A stretch of 64,000 nt of DNA from Streptococcus troglodytae (GCF_002355215.1 NZ_AP014612.1:1550001-1614000), one strand, 5' to 3'; positions 32,052-42,437 are shown, numbered from the stretch's first letter. A program made the numbers and translations. Notes: generated by a model from the letters alone, not told the origin.

Positions 32052-33413
32052 TTAGTCGAACATGCTACCAAAGATACCACGTAAACGATCACCCACTTTT
32101 TGTTTTGGCTCATTTGCTTCCTTCTGTTGAGGTGGCAATTGTTCCAATTGTGATTCAAGAGTAGTCGACTCTTGCGGTTGGGCAAAACTTCTCGTTTTGG
32201 GTGCAACACCTGACGGCTTAATATCAATCGGTTTTCTTCTTAATTTTTCATCACCAGAAACCGCACCTTGCGCTAAAATATCAACTTCAGTAAGTGTTCC
32301 TACATATTCAACAATGCTAATAATATTAGCAAACATAGGATTTCTGATGCCGACTTGATTTGGAACATGAAGTTTAACATTGGAACCAAAAATTTCTTGA
32401 GCGATTTCTACAACCCCAGGCATGATAGCAGCTCCACCCACAATAACAATTCCACCAGGCAGATCTAATAATCTACCGCGTTCTAAGTCTTGTTTAATAC
32501 GGTCTAACAAGTGACGAACACGCGCTGATATAATTTCGGAAAGGTAACGTTCAGTAATTTCAACCGGATTGCGTTCACCCACCACTTCCACCTGAACAGT
32601 TTCAGTTGAACTCGCTTCAACTACATTAGCTTCACCAAAGTTAAACTTAAGTGCCTCAGCCACTTGGTGGGATGTTTTAAGGACTTTAGAAATATCCTTA
32701 GTAACATAATCACCACCTTCGGCATAGGTATTGGTAAATTGCAATTCTTGCGCTCGCATTGAAGCTACTGTAGTTTGACCGCCTCCCATATCAATGACGG
32801 TGGCTCCAAACTCACGTTCTCCTTCATTTAAAACTGACTTGGTAAGAGCCAGTGGAGAAATAATAATATTTTCAACTTCAATACCTGCACGTTCTACTGT
32901 TTTACGAAGATTATGCAAAATAGTACTTGGTCCAGTATAAATTAGACCGCGCATTTCTAAACGAATTCCCATCATTCCGCGAGGATCGCGAATACCTTGG
33001 AAACCATCCACAATGAATTCTTCAGGAATAAGTGAAATCACTTCACGTTCTGGTGTAATGCTCTTTGTTAAAGCTGAACGAACAACACTATCAACATCTT
33101 CATCTTTGATTTCCTTAGATTCACTAGGAACAGGAATCATCCCCTGTGTCGGCTCAATTTGCAACAGATTTGCCGGTAGACCAACATTAACCTTGTTGAT
33201 TGACATTCCTGCTTTTTCTTCTGCTTCTTTAATTGCTGATTTAATGGCTTCTGCCGCAGTATCTATATCAATAATGATACCGTCTTTTACACCCGAACTT
33301 TTGACATTGCTAACACCAATAACATTCATACTGCCATTGATAAATTCAGCAACTAAAACTTTAATCGAGCTTGTCCCTATATCCAATCCTGTAAAAAAGC
33401 CATCTCTAGCCAT
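32052..33413 (-). CDS. ftsA: Cell division protein FtsA
   Basis: Actin-like ATPase that anchors FtsZ to the membrane. The 453-residue protein starts with the phosphate-1 motif FTGLDIGTSSIKV, has the phosphate-2 motif GATVIDMGGGQTTVA and the adenosine motif GIVIVGGAAIMPG, and ends with an amphipathic membrane helix (VGDRLRGIFGSMF). It is the first gene after its own promoter and precedes ftsZ. Confidence 0.96.
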   Translation of the reverse strand: MARDGFFTGLDIGTSSIKVLVAEFINGSMNVIGVSNVKSSGVKDGIIIDIDTAAEAIKSAIKEAEEKAGMSINKVNVGLPANLLQIEPTQGMIPVPSESKEIKDEDVDSVVRSALTKSITPEREVISLIPEEFIVDGFQGIRDPRGMMGIRLEMRGLIYTGPSTILHNLRKTVERAGIEVENIIISPLALTKSVLNEGEREFGATVIDMGGGQTTVASMRAQELQFTNTYAEGGDYVTKDISKVLKTSHQVAEALKFNFGEANVVEASSTETVQVEVVGERNPVEITERYLSEIISARVRHLLDRIKQDLERGRLLDLPGGIVIVGGAAIMPGVVEIAQEIFGSNVKLHVPNQVGIRNPMFANIISIVEYVGTLTEVDILAQGAVSGDEKLRRKPIDIKPSGVAPKTRSFAQPQESTTLESQLEQLPPQQKEANEPKQKVGDRLRGIFGSMFD

Positions 33414-33483
33414 TTACTCGACCTCTCTATCTTTCCAATCTATTACTATTAAAAACTGTCAAAAACAGAATTATTCAGAAAAT

Positions 33484-33492
33484 ATTATACCA
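33484..33492 (-). promoter_or_regulatory. Extended -10 promoter of ftsA-ftsZ
   Basis: TGGTATAAT on the minus strand, 70 bases before the ftsA ATG and directly behind the divIB terminator. Confidence 0.65.
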
Positions 33493-33493
33493 T

Positions 33494-33529
33494 AAAAAAA
33501 CGTAAAATGTTAAGCTTTTACGTTTTTGT
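33494..33529 (-). terminator. Terminator after divIB
   Basis: A 12-bp stem AAAAACGTAAAA / TTTTACGTTTTT with an 8-base loop and flanking A and T runs. It separates murD-murG-divIB from ftsA-ftsZ. Confidence 0.75.
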
Positions 33530-33562
33530 TATAGAAACTTAATTTCCTATCTCTCATTGTTA

Positions 33563-34683
33563 TTATTGAGATACGGTTGCCTGCGTTACTGATTGTGAAC
33601 CTTCTTGTGAATTTGCTTCTGAAGCTTGGGTTGAATCAGTATTTTCATCATTAGAGGCGTTCTCAGAAGACTCTGTTGTAGCTGTTGTCTTATGTTTTGC
33701 AATCGAAGCTTCTATATCTGCAGTTGTACTATAAAGTCCCACCTCCATATCAACAATACTGCCATCTGTAAGATTCTTTTTAATTTTAGAATAATAAGGT
33801 AATTTTGTATCAATTTCTGATAAAGGAACACGAACACTGTTGTTATCTTTCATTTCCAATAAAAGCAAATCCTTTGTGGAGCTGGAATCAACAGAAGAAA
33901 TGACTTTAATACTATCAACTAAAGATTTATCAAGTTTTGCCAATTTTTGAACCAGTTTTCGAACCTCTTTTTCCTGATCTAAATTAATAGTCACAAATGA
34001 ACCAGGTAGTTCTGAAGCGTTAACGGTATCAACACGGGTACCATTTTCTAAAATTGGGACATAGCCTTTATCCGTTTGTCTATAAGCAATAATACGGTAC
34101 TCCTTTACTCTTAAAGTGAACTGATTGGGGAAATGATAAACTAATTTTGCCTCCTTTACCCATTTATCCTTAGACTTAAGATTTCTTTCAAAACGACTGG
34201 CCTGAAAAAGCAAGGTCGTTAGATAATCTGATTTCTTAATCCCTAATTCTTCAATTAACTGAGATTCAATAGCATTTTTATTACCCGAAACAGTTATCTC
34301 CTTTTGACGACTCAAAGGACTAATCATAAATAAGGAGGCAATTAAAACAATGCTTGAAATGATAATAACCATAGCAGCCTGCCAGTAGTCCTTTCGAGGA
34401 GGTTTTGGCACCTTCTTTTCTTTTTTTATCTTTTTAGGTTTAGCTGGCTTTTTTTAGGCTCTTCTTGTTTTTATCATCAAATAAACTTGAAGGTTGCTTA
34501 TCCCCTTCCTTACTATCTGCTTCTTTATCAGTTTGAAAATGAGCCTTTTTTTCAGCCATTTTCTTTTCATTTAGTTTTCTTTTTCGCGTTTTTCTTCTTG
34601 TTTTTCTTGAGAAATTCCAAATTGCGCTGCTGCCATTCTGTCAAAGGAATTTCTTGCTTTTCTGTATCTTTATCTTTCGCCAT
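33563..34683 (-). pseudogene. divIB: Cell division protein DivIB (FtsQ), frameshifted at several sites
   Basis: DivIB is a bitopic divisome protein that works with FtsL and DivIC. The membrane segment (VIIISSIVLIASLFM), POTRA domain (KEITVSGNKNAIESQLIEE) and beta domain are intact, ending in a Ser/Thr-rich tail. The Lys/Glu-rich cytoplasmic part from ATG at 34683 is broken by about four contractions, in T runs at 34449-34455, 34468-34472, 34575-34578 (or the neighbouring T5) and 34601-34605. With one base added to each, the whole reads as one charged N-terminus ending KKEKKVPKPPRKDYW. The ATG overlaps the murG stop by one base. Four lesions in one division gene strongly suggest undercalled runs. 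Confidence 0.85.
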
Positions 34684-35768
34684 TATTTTCCTTTACTCTT
34701 AGATATTATATCTGTTAACAAAAGATTGTAAAAATCATTCGGAGTCTTTATCTCACTTGATGAAGTCATTTTATCTTGATAAATGGTTTGATTTGCTAAT
34801 AAATCTTTGATCTTTTTATCAAGTTCTGCAAAGTTTAGATTTTCTTCAGATAATTGCGGAGCATAACCTTTTTCCTCAAAATAAGCAGCATTTTCAAGCT
34901 GATCGCCACGACTAGCCTCTTTTCCTAACGGCACAATGATATGAAGTTTTGCCATAGCAAGCAGCTCAAAGATGGTGTTGGAACCACCGCGTGTAATAAC
35001 AACATCTGCTAAATCCATCAAGGGCTGATACATTTCCGTCACGTAGTCTACACGATAAAGATTTTGACTCAGATTATTTATTGTTTTATCGCCAGAAATA
35101 TTGATAACATTATAATGCTTAGTGAGTTCTGGTGTATCAGAAATAAATTGATTAAAAACTTTGGCTCCAGCTGAGCCTCCAATAAACAGCAACGTTTTTA
35201 AACGAGGATCAAAATATTCTTTAATCGTTTTGATTTCTGTATTATCATCACTGCTAGAAATAGTTTGATTAACTTTAGTAATAGCCCCAACGTGTTTCGT
35301 TTTAGTCAAATGAGCGGACTGTCCAAATGTTGTGTACATGGTAGTGGCAAATTTGTAAGCAATTCGGTTAGCCAGTCCCATTGATAAATCAGATTCATGC
35401 ACAAAGACAGGGATTCTCAAAAGATTAGCAGCTACAACAGGAGGGACTGAAACAAACCCACCTTTAGAAAATAGTACTTGTGGACGAACCCTCACCATAA
35501 TCGCAAGAGACTGCAGAACACCCCAACCAACCTTGAAAACATCCAATACATTTTTCAAAGAAAAGTAACGGCGCAGTTTACCTGTTGCAATTGAATGAAA
35601 GATGACATCAAAATCTGAGTGCTCAATTTGTTCATGCTCAATGCCATGTTTATCACCAATATAGTGCACTTCCCAGCCATCTTTTAAAAAGCGGGGAATA
35701 AGGAGTAAATTAAGAGTAACATGACCGACTGTCCCACCACCTGTAAAGATAATTTTCTTTTTTGCCAT
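34683..35768 (-). CDS. murG: MurG N-acetylglucosaminyltransferase
   Basis: Transfers GlcNAc from UDP-GlcNAc to lipid I, making lipid II at the inner membrane face. The 361-residue GT28 enzyme has the N-terminal glycine loop [13 protein letters not shown], a second loop [12 protein letters not shown] and the donor site [14 protein letters not shown]. It starts two bases after murD and overlaps divIB, the usual streptococcal murD-murG-divIB order. Confidence 0.95.
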   Translation of the reverse strand: MAKKKIIFTGGGTVGHVTLNLLLIPRFLKDGWEVHYIGDKHGIEHEQIEHSDFDVIFHSIATGKLRRYFSLKNVLDVFKVGWGVLQSLAIMVRVRPQVLFSKGGFVSVPPVVAANLLRIPVFVHESDLSMGLANRIAYKFATTMYTTFGQSAHLTKTKHVGAITKVNQTISSSDDNTEIKTIKEYFDPRLKTLLFIGGSAGAKVFNQFISDTPELTKHYNVINISGDKTINNLSQNLYRVDYVTEMYQPLMDLADVVITRGGSNTIFELLAMAKLHIIVPLGKEASRGDQLENAAYFEEKGYAPQLSEENLNFAELDKKIKDLLANQTIYQDKMTSSSEIKTPNDFYNLLLTDIISKSKGK

Positions 35769-35770
35769 GC

Positions 35771-37125
35771 CTATTCTCCTTTAAGAGATTTAAAAGTTGT
35801 GATAAATTCATCTCCACGAACTTCAAAATTTTTATACATGTCCCAACTAGCATTGGCAGGACTAAGAAGGACAACATCTCCAGGACTAGCTTCCTGAAAA
35901 GCAATACGAGTTGCTTGTGCAACATCTTTGGCATCAAGATAAGTGACATCAGCTTGTTCTGCAGCATGTTTAAGGCGGGGAGCGGACTCACCTAAAATAA
36001 TCATTTTCTTGAGTCCTTTAATATCTGGAACTAACGTATCAAATTCATTGCCACGATCGAGACCACCAGCAATTAAGATAACCTTGCTATTATCAAATCC
36101 TGATAAAGCTTTTTGGGTTGCTAAAATATTGGTTGACTTACTATCATTATAGAATTTAACACCAGCAATATTCCCCAGAGCCTGCAAGCGATGCTTGACA
36201 CCACCGAAGTGGACAAGTGTTTCTCTGATGACTTCATTAGAAACACCTGATAACTTAGCCACAGCAATTGTTGCTAAAGCATTTTCAACATTATGGCTTC
36301 CTGGTACACCAAGCTCAGAAGCTGACATGACGGCTTGGCCTTTAAAGCAGAGCATTTGGCCATCAAGATAAGCACCATCTACTTTCTCCTTAGTTGAGAA
36401 AGGAATAATCTTTGCCTGCGTTTTATTAGCTAAGCCTTTTGCTAAGTCCTGGTTGAAATTAAGAATGAGAAAATCTTCTTTTGTCATATTTTTTTGAATA
36501 TTCCATTTAGCTTCAATATAATTTTCAAATGAACCATGATAGTCAATATGAGTTGGCATCAAATTGGTAATCACTGCCATATGCGGATGAAAACTTTCCG
36601 TTCCCATCAATTGAAAAGAAGACAATTCCATAACCAAGATATCTTTCTCAGTTACTAGCTGAGCCGCTTCACTAGCCGGAAATCCAATATTCCCTGAAAG
36701 TCGTGCTGATTGTCCTGCATGATTAAGAACATCGGCAATCATAGTTGTGGTCGTTGTTTTACCATTAGATCCTGTAATACCGATAATCGGAGCTTCAGAA
36801 ATCAAATAAGCTAACTCAACTTCTGTTATAATTGGGATATTTTTTCAAGCGCACGAACCACCATCGGGTTTGTATAAGGAATTCCCGGATTTTTAACCAT
36901 ATAGGCAAATGCTTCATCCAAAAGTTCCAAAGGATGGCTGCCGCAAATCACTTTAATGCCTTCTTCTAAAAGTGCCTGCGCTGATGGATTTTCATCAAAA
37001 GGCTTACCATCATTGACAGTTACAATAGCTCCTAATTTTGTTAAGAGACGTGCCGCAGCTTCACCTGATCGTGCTAAACCAAGAACCAAAACCTTTTTAT
37101 TTTCAAAATTTTTGACATGTTTCAT
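35771..37125 (-). pseudogene. murD: MurD UDP-MurNAc-L-Ala:D-Glu ligase, frameshifted
   Basis: MurD adds D-Glu to UDP-MurNAc-L-Ala in peptidoglycan synthesis and is essential. The N-terminal UDP-binding domain ([17 protein letters not shown], 99 residues from ATG 37125) and the rest (ATP loop [29 protein letters not shown]) are in different frames. They meet at a T6 run (36840-36845); one more A gives [18 protein letters not shown] and about 451 residues, the normal length. Since the gene is essential, the lesion is unlikely to be real. Confidence 0.9.
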
Positions 37126-37278
37126 TGTTATCTTTCTTTACCTTCTCATTAACTAGATACTTTAATATTTTACCCTTAATAGGAGAGTTTTTCAAGATTT
37201 TACAATAGATTAAATCATGCCTTACACCTGCAAGATTAAATCCTACTTTCTTCTTCAGTTATTAATGCTGTAAATAAA

Positions 37279-37311
37279 ATGACACTGGATTTAAATGATC
37301 CAGTGCCATTT
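37279..37311 (-). terminator. Terminator after the DUF3165 gene
   Basis: A 12-bp stem ATGGCACTGGAT / ATCCAGTGTCAT (one wobble) with a 7-base loop, starting right after the stop codon and followed by a T-rich stretch. Confidence 0.78.
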
Positions 37312-37312
37312 C

Positions 37313-37567
37313 TTATCTTTTATTTCTAGGTCTTGTTCGTAAGTGCAAAACATCTTTCAAAGCGTAATAACCAACAATAATCATACCGATCCCAATAAAA
37401 ATCTCAGGCGGTGACTGCATGATCCGAATAAAAGTCATGCCTGCTAAGACCATCAGGAAAGCGATAATTCCCACCACGGAAATCATGTTCATGGTATTTT
37501 TAATTGTCTTAGGAGCAATAAAAATGTAATACATTAAAAGCAAAATAGCGATGATAGCATAAAACAT
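37313..37567 (-). CDS. DUF3165 small membrane protein
   Basis: An 84-residue streptococcal protein of unknown function with three hydrophobic segments (about 2-19, 28-48, 56-70) and a basic tail LRTRPRNKR. It lies 28 bases after typA and is probably co-transcribed with it. The sequence resembles the DUF3165 family; nothing suggests a specific role. Confidence 0.75.
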   Translation of the reverse strand: MFYAIIAILLLMYYIFIAPKTIKNTMNMISVVGIIAFLMVLAGMTFIRIMQSPPEIFIGIGMIIVGYYALKDVLHLRTRPRNKR

Positions 37568-37595
37568 TTTTTCTCCTTTTCATTACTAAGCCTTC

Positions 37596-39440
37596 TCAAT
37601 CTTCAGCTGATTTTTTCTTCTTAGCTGCTTTAGCACGCGCATTCTTATCAAGAATTTGCTTACGTAAACGAATGGACTCAGGTGTTACTTCCATGTATTC
37701 ATCATCATTCAGAAACTCAAGGGATTCTTCAAGTGTTAAAATACGCGGTGTCTTAATAACTGCTGTCTGATCCTTGGTTGCAGAGCGCACATTGGTCATC
37801 TGTTTGGCCTTTGTAATATTGACTGTCAAATCATTCTCGCGTGCATTTTCTCCGATAATCATCCCTTCATACACTTCTGTACCTGGGTTAACGAAGATTG
37901 TTCCGCGTTCCTCAATAGACATAATAGAATAAGTCGTTGCCTTACCTGTATCAATTGAAACGAGGGCACCGCGATGACGACCGCCGATTTCAGCATTGAT
38001 AACTGGCATATATTTATCAAAGGTGTGGTTCATGATACCATAACCTCGTGTCATGGATAAGAACTCTGTTGGGTAGCCGATAAGTCCTCGAGCTGGTGCT
38101 AAAAATATGAGACGCGTTTGTCCATTACCAGTTGCTTGCATATCAAGCATTTCACCTTTACGTTCTGAAAGGGACTGGATAACAGCACCTTGGTATTCTT
38201 CCGGTGTGTCAATTTGCACGCGTTCAAATGGCTCACATTTGATGCCATCAATTTCCTTGATGATAACTTCTGGACGCGATACTTGCAGCTCATATCCTTC
38301 ACGACGCATGGTTTCAATAAGGATTGACAGATGTAACTCTCCACGACCTGAAACTGTCCATTTATCTGGTGAGTCAGTGGCTTCTACACGAAGGGAAACA
38401 TCTGTTTGCAATTCCGCCAACAAACGCTCTTCTACCTTACGCGAGGTTACAAATTTACCTTCACGGCCTGCAAAAGGGGAATTGTTAGCTAAAAAGGTCA
38501 TTTGCAGAGTTGGCTCATCAATGTGAAGAATAGGAAGTGGTTCTACAGCATCAGTTGGTGTAATCGTTTCACCAACAAAGATATCTTCCATACCTGAAAC
38601 AGCAATCAAATCACCAGCCTTAGCTTCCTTAATCTCACGACGTTCTAAGCCAAAGAAACCGAAAAGTTTTGTGACACGAAAATTCTTTGTTGTACCATCA
38701 AGTTTAGACAGTGTCACTTGATCCCCGACTTTAACAGAACCACGGAAAACACGCCCAATACCGATACGTCCAACAAAGTCGTTATAATCAAGGAGAGACA
38801 CTTGAAATTGAAGTGGCTGTTCTGAATTATCGATCGGTGCTGGAATATGCTCAATAATAGTATCAAAAACGGGTGCCATTGTATGTTCTTGATCCGCTGG
38901 TTCATCTGATAATGAAGAAGTTCCATTAATCGCCGAAGCATAGACGACTGGGAACTCTAACTGGTCATCATCTGCACCAAGTTCAATGAAAAGTTCAAGA
39001 ACTTCATCAACAACTTCTGCCGGACGAGCTGACGGCTTGTCAATCTTATTCACCACAACAATTGGAACCAAGTTTTGTTCCAAAGCTTTTTTCAAAACAA
39101 AACGCGTTTGCGGCATAGTCCCTTCATAAGCATCAACAACAAGAACAACTCCGTCAACCATTTTCATGATACGTTCTACTTCTCCGCCAAAATCCGCATG
39201 TCCTGGTGTGTCCATAATGTTAATACGCACACCATTGTAGGCAACAGCCGTATTTTTTGCAAGAATAGTAATCCCGCGCTCTTTTTCAAGATCATTAGAG
39301 TCCATCGCACGTTCTTCTAATTTTTTATGCTCATCAAGTGTATGTGATTGTTTTAAGAGCTCATCAACAAGGGTTGTTTTCCCATGGTCAACGTGAGCAA
39401 TGATAGCAACATTTCTAATATCTTCTCTAAAATTTGTCAT
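37596..39440 (-). CDS. typA: Ribosome-associated GTPase TypA/BipA
   Basis: Translational GTPase that binds ribosomes under stress and helps 50S assembly. The 614-residue protein has G1 [10 protein letters not shown] near residue 15, the switch [10 protein letters not shown]3 DTPGHADF, G4 [11 protein letters not shown]-like domains III and V, and the BipA-specific C-terminal region ([12 protein letters not shown] end). The extended -10 box TGGTACAAT at 39482-39490 serves it; the IS at 39539 lies just upstream of that promoter. Confidence 0.96.
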   Translation of the reverse strand: MTNFREDIRNVAIIAHVDHGKTTLVDELLKQSHTLDEHKKLEERAMDSNDLEKERGITILAKNTAVAYNGVRINIMDTPGHADFGGEVERIMKMVDGVVLVVDAYEGTMPQTRFVLKKALEQNLVPIVVVNKIDKPSARPAEVVDEVLELFIELGADDDQLEFPVVYASAINGTSSLSDEPADQEHTMAPVFDTIIEHIPAPIDNSEQPLQFQVSLLDYNDFVGRIGIGRVFRGSVKVGDQVTLSKLDGTTKNFRVTKLFGFFGLERREIKEAKAGDLIAVSGMEDIFVGETITPTDAVEPLPILHIDEPTLQMTFLANNSPFAGREGKFVTSRKVEERLLAELQTDVSLRVEATDSPDKWTVSGRGELHLSILIETMRREGYELQVSRPEVIIKEIDGIKCEPFERVQIDTPEEYQGAVIQSLSERKGEMLDMQATGNGQTRLIFLAPARGLIGYPTEFLSMTRGYGIMNHTFDKYMPVINAEIGGRHRGALVSIDTGKATTYSIMSIEERGTIFVNPGTEVYEGMIIGENARENDLTVNITKAKQMTNVRSATKDQTAVIKTPRILTLEESLEFLNDDEYMEVTPESIRLRKQILDKNARAKAAKKKKSAED

Positions 39441-39481
39441 AATTCCTCTTACATTTTACGTTAATTTATTTCAACTTATCT

Positions 39482-39490
39482 ATTGTACCA
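39482..39490 (-). promoter_or_regulatory. Extended -10 promoter of typA
   Basis: TGGTACAAT on the minus strand, 42 bases before the ATG. The expected -35 position (39505-39510) stops four bases short of the IS-flanking direct repeat at 39514. Confidence 0.6.
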
Positions 39491-39513
39491 TAAAAATTAA
39501 GAAAAACTCAGGG

Positions 39514-39538
39514 GAGACATGTAAATGTTTTAAAATAC
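39514..39538. repeat. Left 25-bp direct repeat flanking the IS
   Basis: GAGACATGTAAATG followed by TTTTAAAATAC; identical to 40651-40675. The two copies abut the TG and CA ends of the insertion sequence, as expected of a target-site duplication. Confidence 0.8.
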
Positions 39539-40650
39539 TGTAGCCTTACAATAGATGTGAGACCTAGCTCCCAAAAAAGAAGAAACCTTGATATGATAAG
39601 AGTACCACCCACTCATCAAAAAGGAATTTTCTCATGACTAGTATACCACAACCCTTTCGTTATTTGCCACACACCCTTGATACTCGCTACCATGCTGTCA
39701 AAACCTATCGTGGTGGCGCTTCTGTTGCTTTCATCTGCCGACGCTATAAGGTCTCTAAAGCTTCCCTTATGAGGTGGAACAAACGATTTGACGGAACCAA
39801 AGCCTCTCTTCAAGACAAATCTCACAGACCTCTGACACCCCATCCCAAGGCTCATACAGAACAAGAAATAGCCTGGATAAAAAACTGTATTCGAAGAAAC
39901 CCCCATGCCACTCTCATTGAAATCTTCTACAAGCTCAAATTAAATAAGGGCTATGACAGGCATCCCTGCTCACTCTTTCGGATCTTGAGAAAACTAGACT
40001 TCTTCAAACCTGCTAAAGCAAAGACCAAACCCTATATTCCAAAGCCTTACGATACACCAACAAAACTCGGTATCAAGTGGCAGATGGCTGTCAAATACGT
40101 GCCAAAAGACTGCTATACTGGGGCAATGCCTGATAAATTCTACCAATACACCATCATTGACGAGGCCAGTCGAGAACGCTTCATCTTCCCTTTCAAGGAA
40201 CAATCTTCTCATTCCACCATCCAATTTGTCAAAATGGCCATCCGACACTTTGGCTACAAGCCGAAAATCATACAAACGGACAATGGCTTCGAGTTTACCC
40301 ATTTCAAGGAAAATAAACACGTTCACCCTCTGGATATTCTCTGTCGTGAACTAAGCATTGAACACAAACTCATCCGACCTAGAACTCCCAGACACAACGG
40401 TAAGGTTGAACGAAGCCACAGAAACGACAATAGACGATTCTACCAGCACTTACAATTTTATTCTTATGACGACCTCATCAAACAGATGAAACGCTACCTC
40501 TACACTTCAAACAGACTACCCATGCAGACTCTGGGCTGGAAATCTCCTATCGACATGCGAAAAGTCCTATCAGGAGCTAGCTCCTGATAGGCTAGCAAAA
40601 AGCTAGTCAGGTTTTATCTTTTTTGGTCTCACATCATTGACAAATGTTCA
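39539..40650 (+). mobile_element. Insertion sequence, IS481/IS1202-like, about 1.1 kb
   Basis: The element starts TG and ends CA, has imperfect terminal inverted repeats of about 26 bp whose inner 11 bases GATGTGAGACC are perfect (39554-39564 and 40625-40635), carries one transposase gene, and is flanked by 25-bp direct repeats. Long duplications of this kind are known for the IS1202 group, whereas the transposase resembles the IS481 type. It sits between the typA promoter and the terminator of the glk operon and breaks no gene. Confidence 0.8.
39634..40587 (+). CDS. DDE transposase of the IS481/IS1202 kind
   Basis: A 317-residue transposase that looks intact. An N-terminal helix-turn-helix (SVAFICRRYKVSKASLMRW, about 30-48) is followed by an integrase-core domain with the DDE triad: Asp in YTIIDEASRERF, Asp in IIQTDNGFEF and Glu in RHNGKVERSHR. 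AAAGGA lies about nine bases before the ATG. Assignment to a precise IS family needs a database search. Confidence 0.85.
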   Translation: MTSIPQPFRYLPHTLDTRYHAVKTYRGGASVAFICRRYKVSKASLMRWNKRFDGTKASLQDKSHRPLTPHPKAHTEQEIAWIKNCIRRNPHATLIEIFYKLKLNKGYDRHPCSLFRILRKLDFFKPAKAKTKPYIPKPYDTPTKLGIKWQMAVKYVPKDCYTGAMPDKFYQYTIIDEASRERFIFPFKEQSSHSTIQFVKMAIRHFGYKPKIIQTDNGFEFTHFKENKHVHPLDILCRELSIEHKLIRPRTPRHNGKVERSHRNDNRRFYQHLQFYSYDDLIKQMKRYLYTSNRLPMQTLGWKSPIDMRKVLSGASS

Positions 40651-40675
40651 GAGACATGTAAATGTTTTAAAATAC
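40651..40675. repeat. Right 25-bp direct repeat flanking the IS
   Basis: Second copy of the sequence at 39514-39538, directly after the CA end of the element. Confidence 0.8.
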
Positions 40676-40713
40676 AAAAGAAAAACCAAGATGACAAAAT
40701 CGCAGTCTTGGTA
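40676..40713 (-). terminator. Terminator after the glk-rhodanese unit
   Basis: CCAAGA / TCTTGG stem with a 14-base loop and TTTTTCTTTT on the minus strand. The IS lies immediately beyond it. Confidence 0.6.
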
Positions 40714-40809
40714 TCTCCAAACTTTAATAGGATAGGTTCTTAATCAACCAGTATTGCAAAAACAAAAGGCAGCAGCTCATGCTAATTCTTGTCATTATCT
40801 CAAAAAGAA

Positions 40810-41199
40810 CTAATTCTTCTCTTTTATTTTTCCATTCCAATAATCTAAACCATTTTTAAGGACATAAAGATCTTTATAACCTGCCTTTTTCAAAGTTAAA
40901 ACAGCACGAGCAACCAGCTGTCCACGAGTATTATCATACAATAAAACCGGTTTATCTTTGCGAAGAGCCGAAACAGATGCTTTGAATTGTTCAGAAGGAA
41001 GATTACGAGCCCCTAAGATATGCTTACGACGAAACTCATTGGGGGAACGTAAATCAACAATTTGTGCGCCTCTCATCATGTTTTCAAATTCAGCATTTGA
41101 GATATACTTGGCAGCACGGCGAACACGAAAATAATTCCAAATGAACCAGGCTACAAAAGCAAAGATAATAACCCATGAAATGATAGAGATGATTGACAT
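40810..41199 (-). CDS. Rhodanese-like membrane-anchored protein lacking the catalytic Cys
   Basis: A 129-residue protein of the YqhL type: an N-terminal membrane helix (about 2-24) and a rhodanese domain (IVDLRSPNEFRRKHILGARNLP). The active-site loop reads LLYDNTRGQ, with Asp where rhodaneses have Cys, so thiosulfate:cyanide sulfurtransfer is not expected. It starts 9 bases after glk. The role is unknown; the position beside glk is widely conserved in streptococci. Confidence 0.85.
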   Translation of the reverse strand: MSIISIISWVIIFAFVAWFIWNYFRVRRAAKYISNAEFENMMRGAQIVDLRSPNEFRRKHILGARNLPSEQFKASVSALRKDKPVLLYDNTRGQLVARAVLTLKKAGYKDLYVLKNGLDYWNGKIKEKN

Positions 41200-41208
41200 A
41201 ATTTTCCT

Positions 41209-42180
41209 TTAACTTTCTAAAAACTGATGTGCAAGACTGGCTGCCCCAATAATACCAGCGTCATTTCCTAATTCTGCAATTTTAATTTTTGTAGATTGCT
41301 TCACTTGTGGAAAAGCGTACAATTTAAAATAATTTTCAATATGCAAGCGTAAGAATTCTCCAGCAGCTGATACTCCTCCCCCAACGACAACTGTGCTTGG
41401 GTTAAGAATATTGCTGATATTGGCGATTGCAAGGCCTAGATAGAAAGTAACTTTCTCAACAACTGAGTTTGCAAATTTATCACCTGCCTGTGCAGCAATA
41501 AAAATATCCTTACTGCTCACATCATCACCATTATCAATACCTGCTTTAATACTGGAAATACCTTCATATTCTTCTGCTAAATGACGTGCAACACGAACGA
41601 CACCTGTTGCTGAAGCCACTGTTTCAAGGCAGCCTTTATTGCCGCAGGTGCACTCAAAACCAGTATCCGGCTCAACAATAATATGTCCAATTTCACCACC
41701 TGCACCAGCAACTCCATGAACAAGATTGCCATCGGCAATAATGCCACCACCAACACCTGTACCAAGTGTTACAAAGACAACATCAGGATTATTATTACCC
41801 GCTCCAACCCAGCGTTCTCCAAGTGCCGCAACATTAGCATCATTATCAATAGCAAATGGTATTCCCAATTCTGCTTCAATTATTGTTCCTACCTCTTGGG
41901 TAGCAGCCCAATTAAGATTAAAAGCACCTGTAACAGTCTTTAGATTACGATCCACAGCTCCAGGAGATCCCATTCCAATACCAACAAAATCATCCTTAGT
42001 TAAATTATAGAGTCCCAAGCGATGCTTGATAGAGGACACAATATCTGGAACAATATGTTTTCCATCTTCCAAAATATTGGTTTCAATGGCCCATTTCTCC
42101 TGAACCTGCCCATCTAAAGTTAAAATTCCAAATTTAATACTTGTTCCACCAAGATCAATCCCTAAAAGTTTCTTAGCCAT
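41209..42180 (-). CDS. glk: ROK-family glucokinase
   Basis: ATP-dependent glucokinase that phosphorylates sugar entering without PTS. The 323-residue protein has the ATP loop GIDLGGTSIKFG, the sugar-binding DNDANVAALGE with catalytic Asp, and the ROK zinc motif CTCGNKGCLE. It overlaps yqgQ by 8 bases. The operon promoter carries a cre-like palindrome, so CcpA control is likely. Confidence 0.94.
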   Translation of the reverse strand: MAKKLLGIDLGGTSIKFGILTLDGQVQEKWAIETNILEDGKHIVPDIVSSIKHRLGLYNLTKDDFVGIGMGSPGAVDRNLKTVTGAFNLNWAATQEVGTIIEAELGIPFAIDNDANVAALGERWVGAGNNNPDVVFVTLGTGVGGGIIADGNLVHGVAGAGGEIGHIIVEPDTGFECTCGNKGCLETVASATGVVRVARHLAEEYEGISSIKAGIDNGDDVSSKDIFIAAQAGDKFANSVVEKVTFYLGLAIANISNILNPSTVVVGGGVSAAGEFLRLHIENYFKLYAFPQVKQSTKIKIAELGNDAGIIGAASLAHQFLES

Positions 42181-42379
42181 CTTCTCTTTCCTTTTCTATT
42201 CTGTGTTCTCTGCGTAAAATCAATTCAGCATGTAGATAATCACTCTTTGAAATCAAGCCATTATCATAGAGTCTTTCTAACTCAATTTTCATCATTTCAA
42301 TATCATAAAGACGTTTACCTAAATAAACATAGATACCAAATTGCTTTAGCAGTCGCTGCACATCATATAATGTTTTCAT
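42173..42379 (-). CDS. yqgQ: YqgQ (DUF910) family protein
   Basis: A 68-residue, mostly helical protein of unknown function that almost always precedes glk in Firmicutes (MKTLYDVQRLLKQFGIYVYLG). First gene of the yqgQ-glk-rhodanese unit. No catalytic motif is seen. Confidence 0.88.
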   Translation of the reverse strand: MKTLYDVQRLLKQFGIYVYLGKRLYDIEMMKIELERLYDNGLISKSDYLHAELILRREHRIEKEREDG

Positions 42380-42386
42380 CTCTCAA

Positions 42387-42437
42387 ATTCTACCAAAAAA
42401 ACAGAAAGTTTTCAAGATTTTTTGCAAGCGCTTGCCT
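42387..42437 (-). promoter_or_regulatory. yqgQ-glk promoter with cre-like palindrome
   Basis: Minus-strand TTGAAA (42410-42415), 17-base spacer, TGGTAGAAT (-10 at 42387-42392). Directly upstream lies the perfect 12-bp palindrome GCAAGCGCTTGC (42424-42435), close to the CcpA cre consensus. Confidence 0.7.

Noticed and set aside
34412..34682. Short Lys-rich ORFs before divIB as separate genes
   Set aside because: They are fragments of the DivIB cytoplasmic region separated by run contractions.
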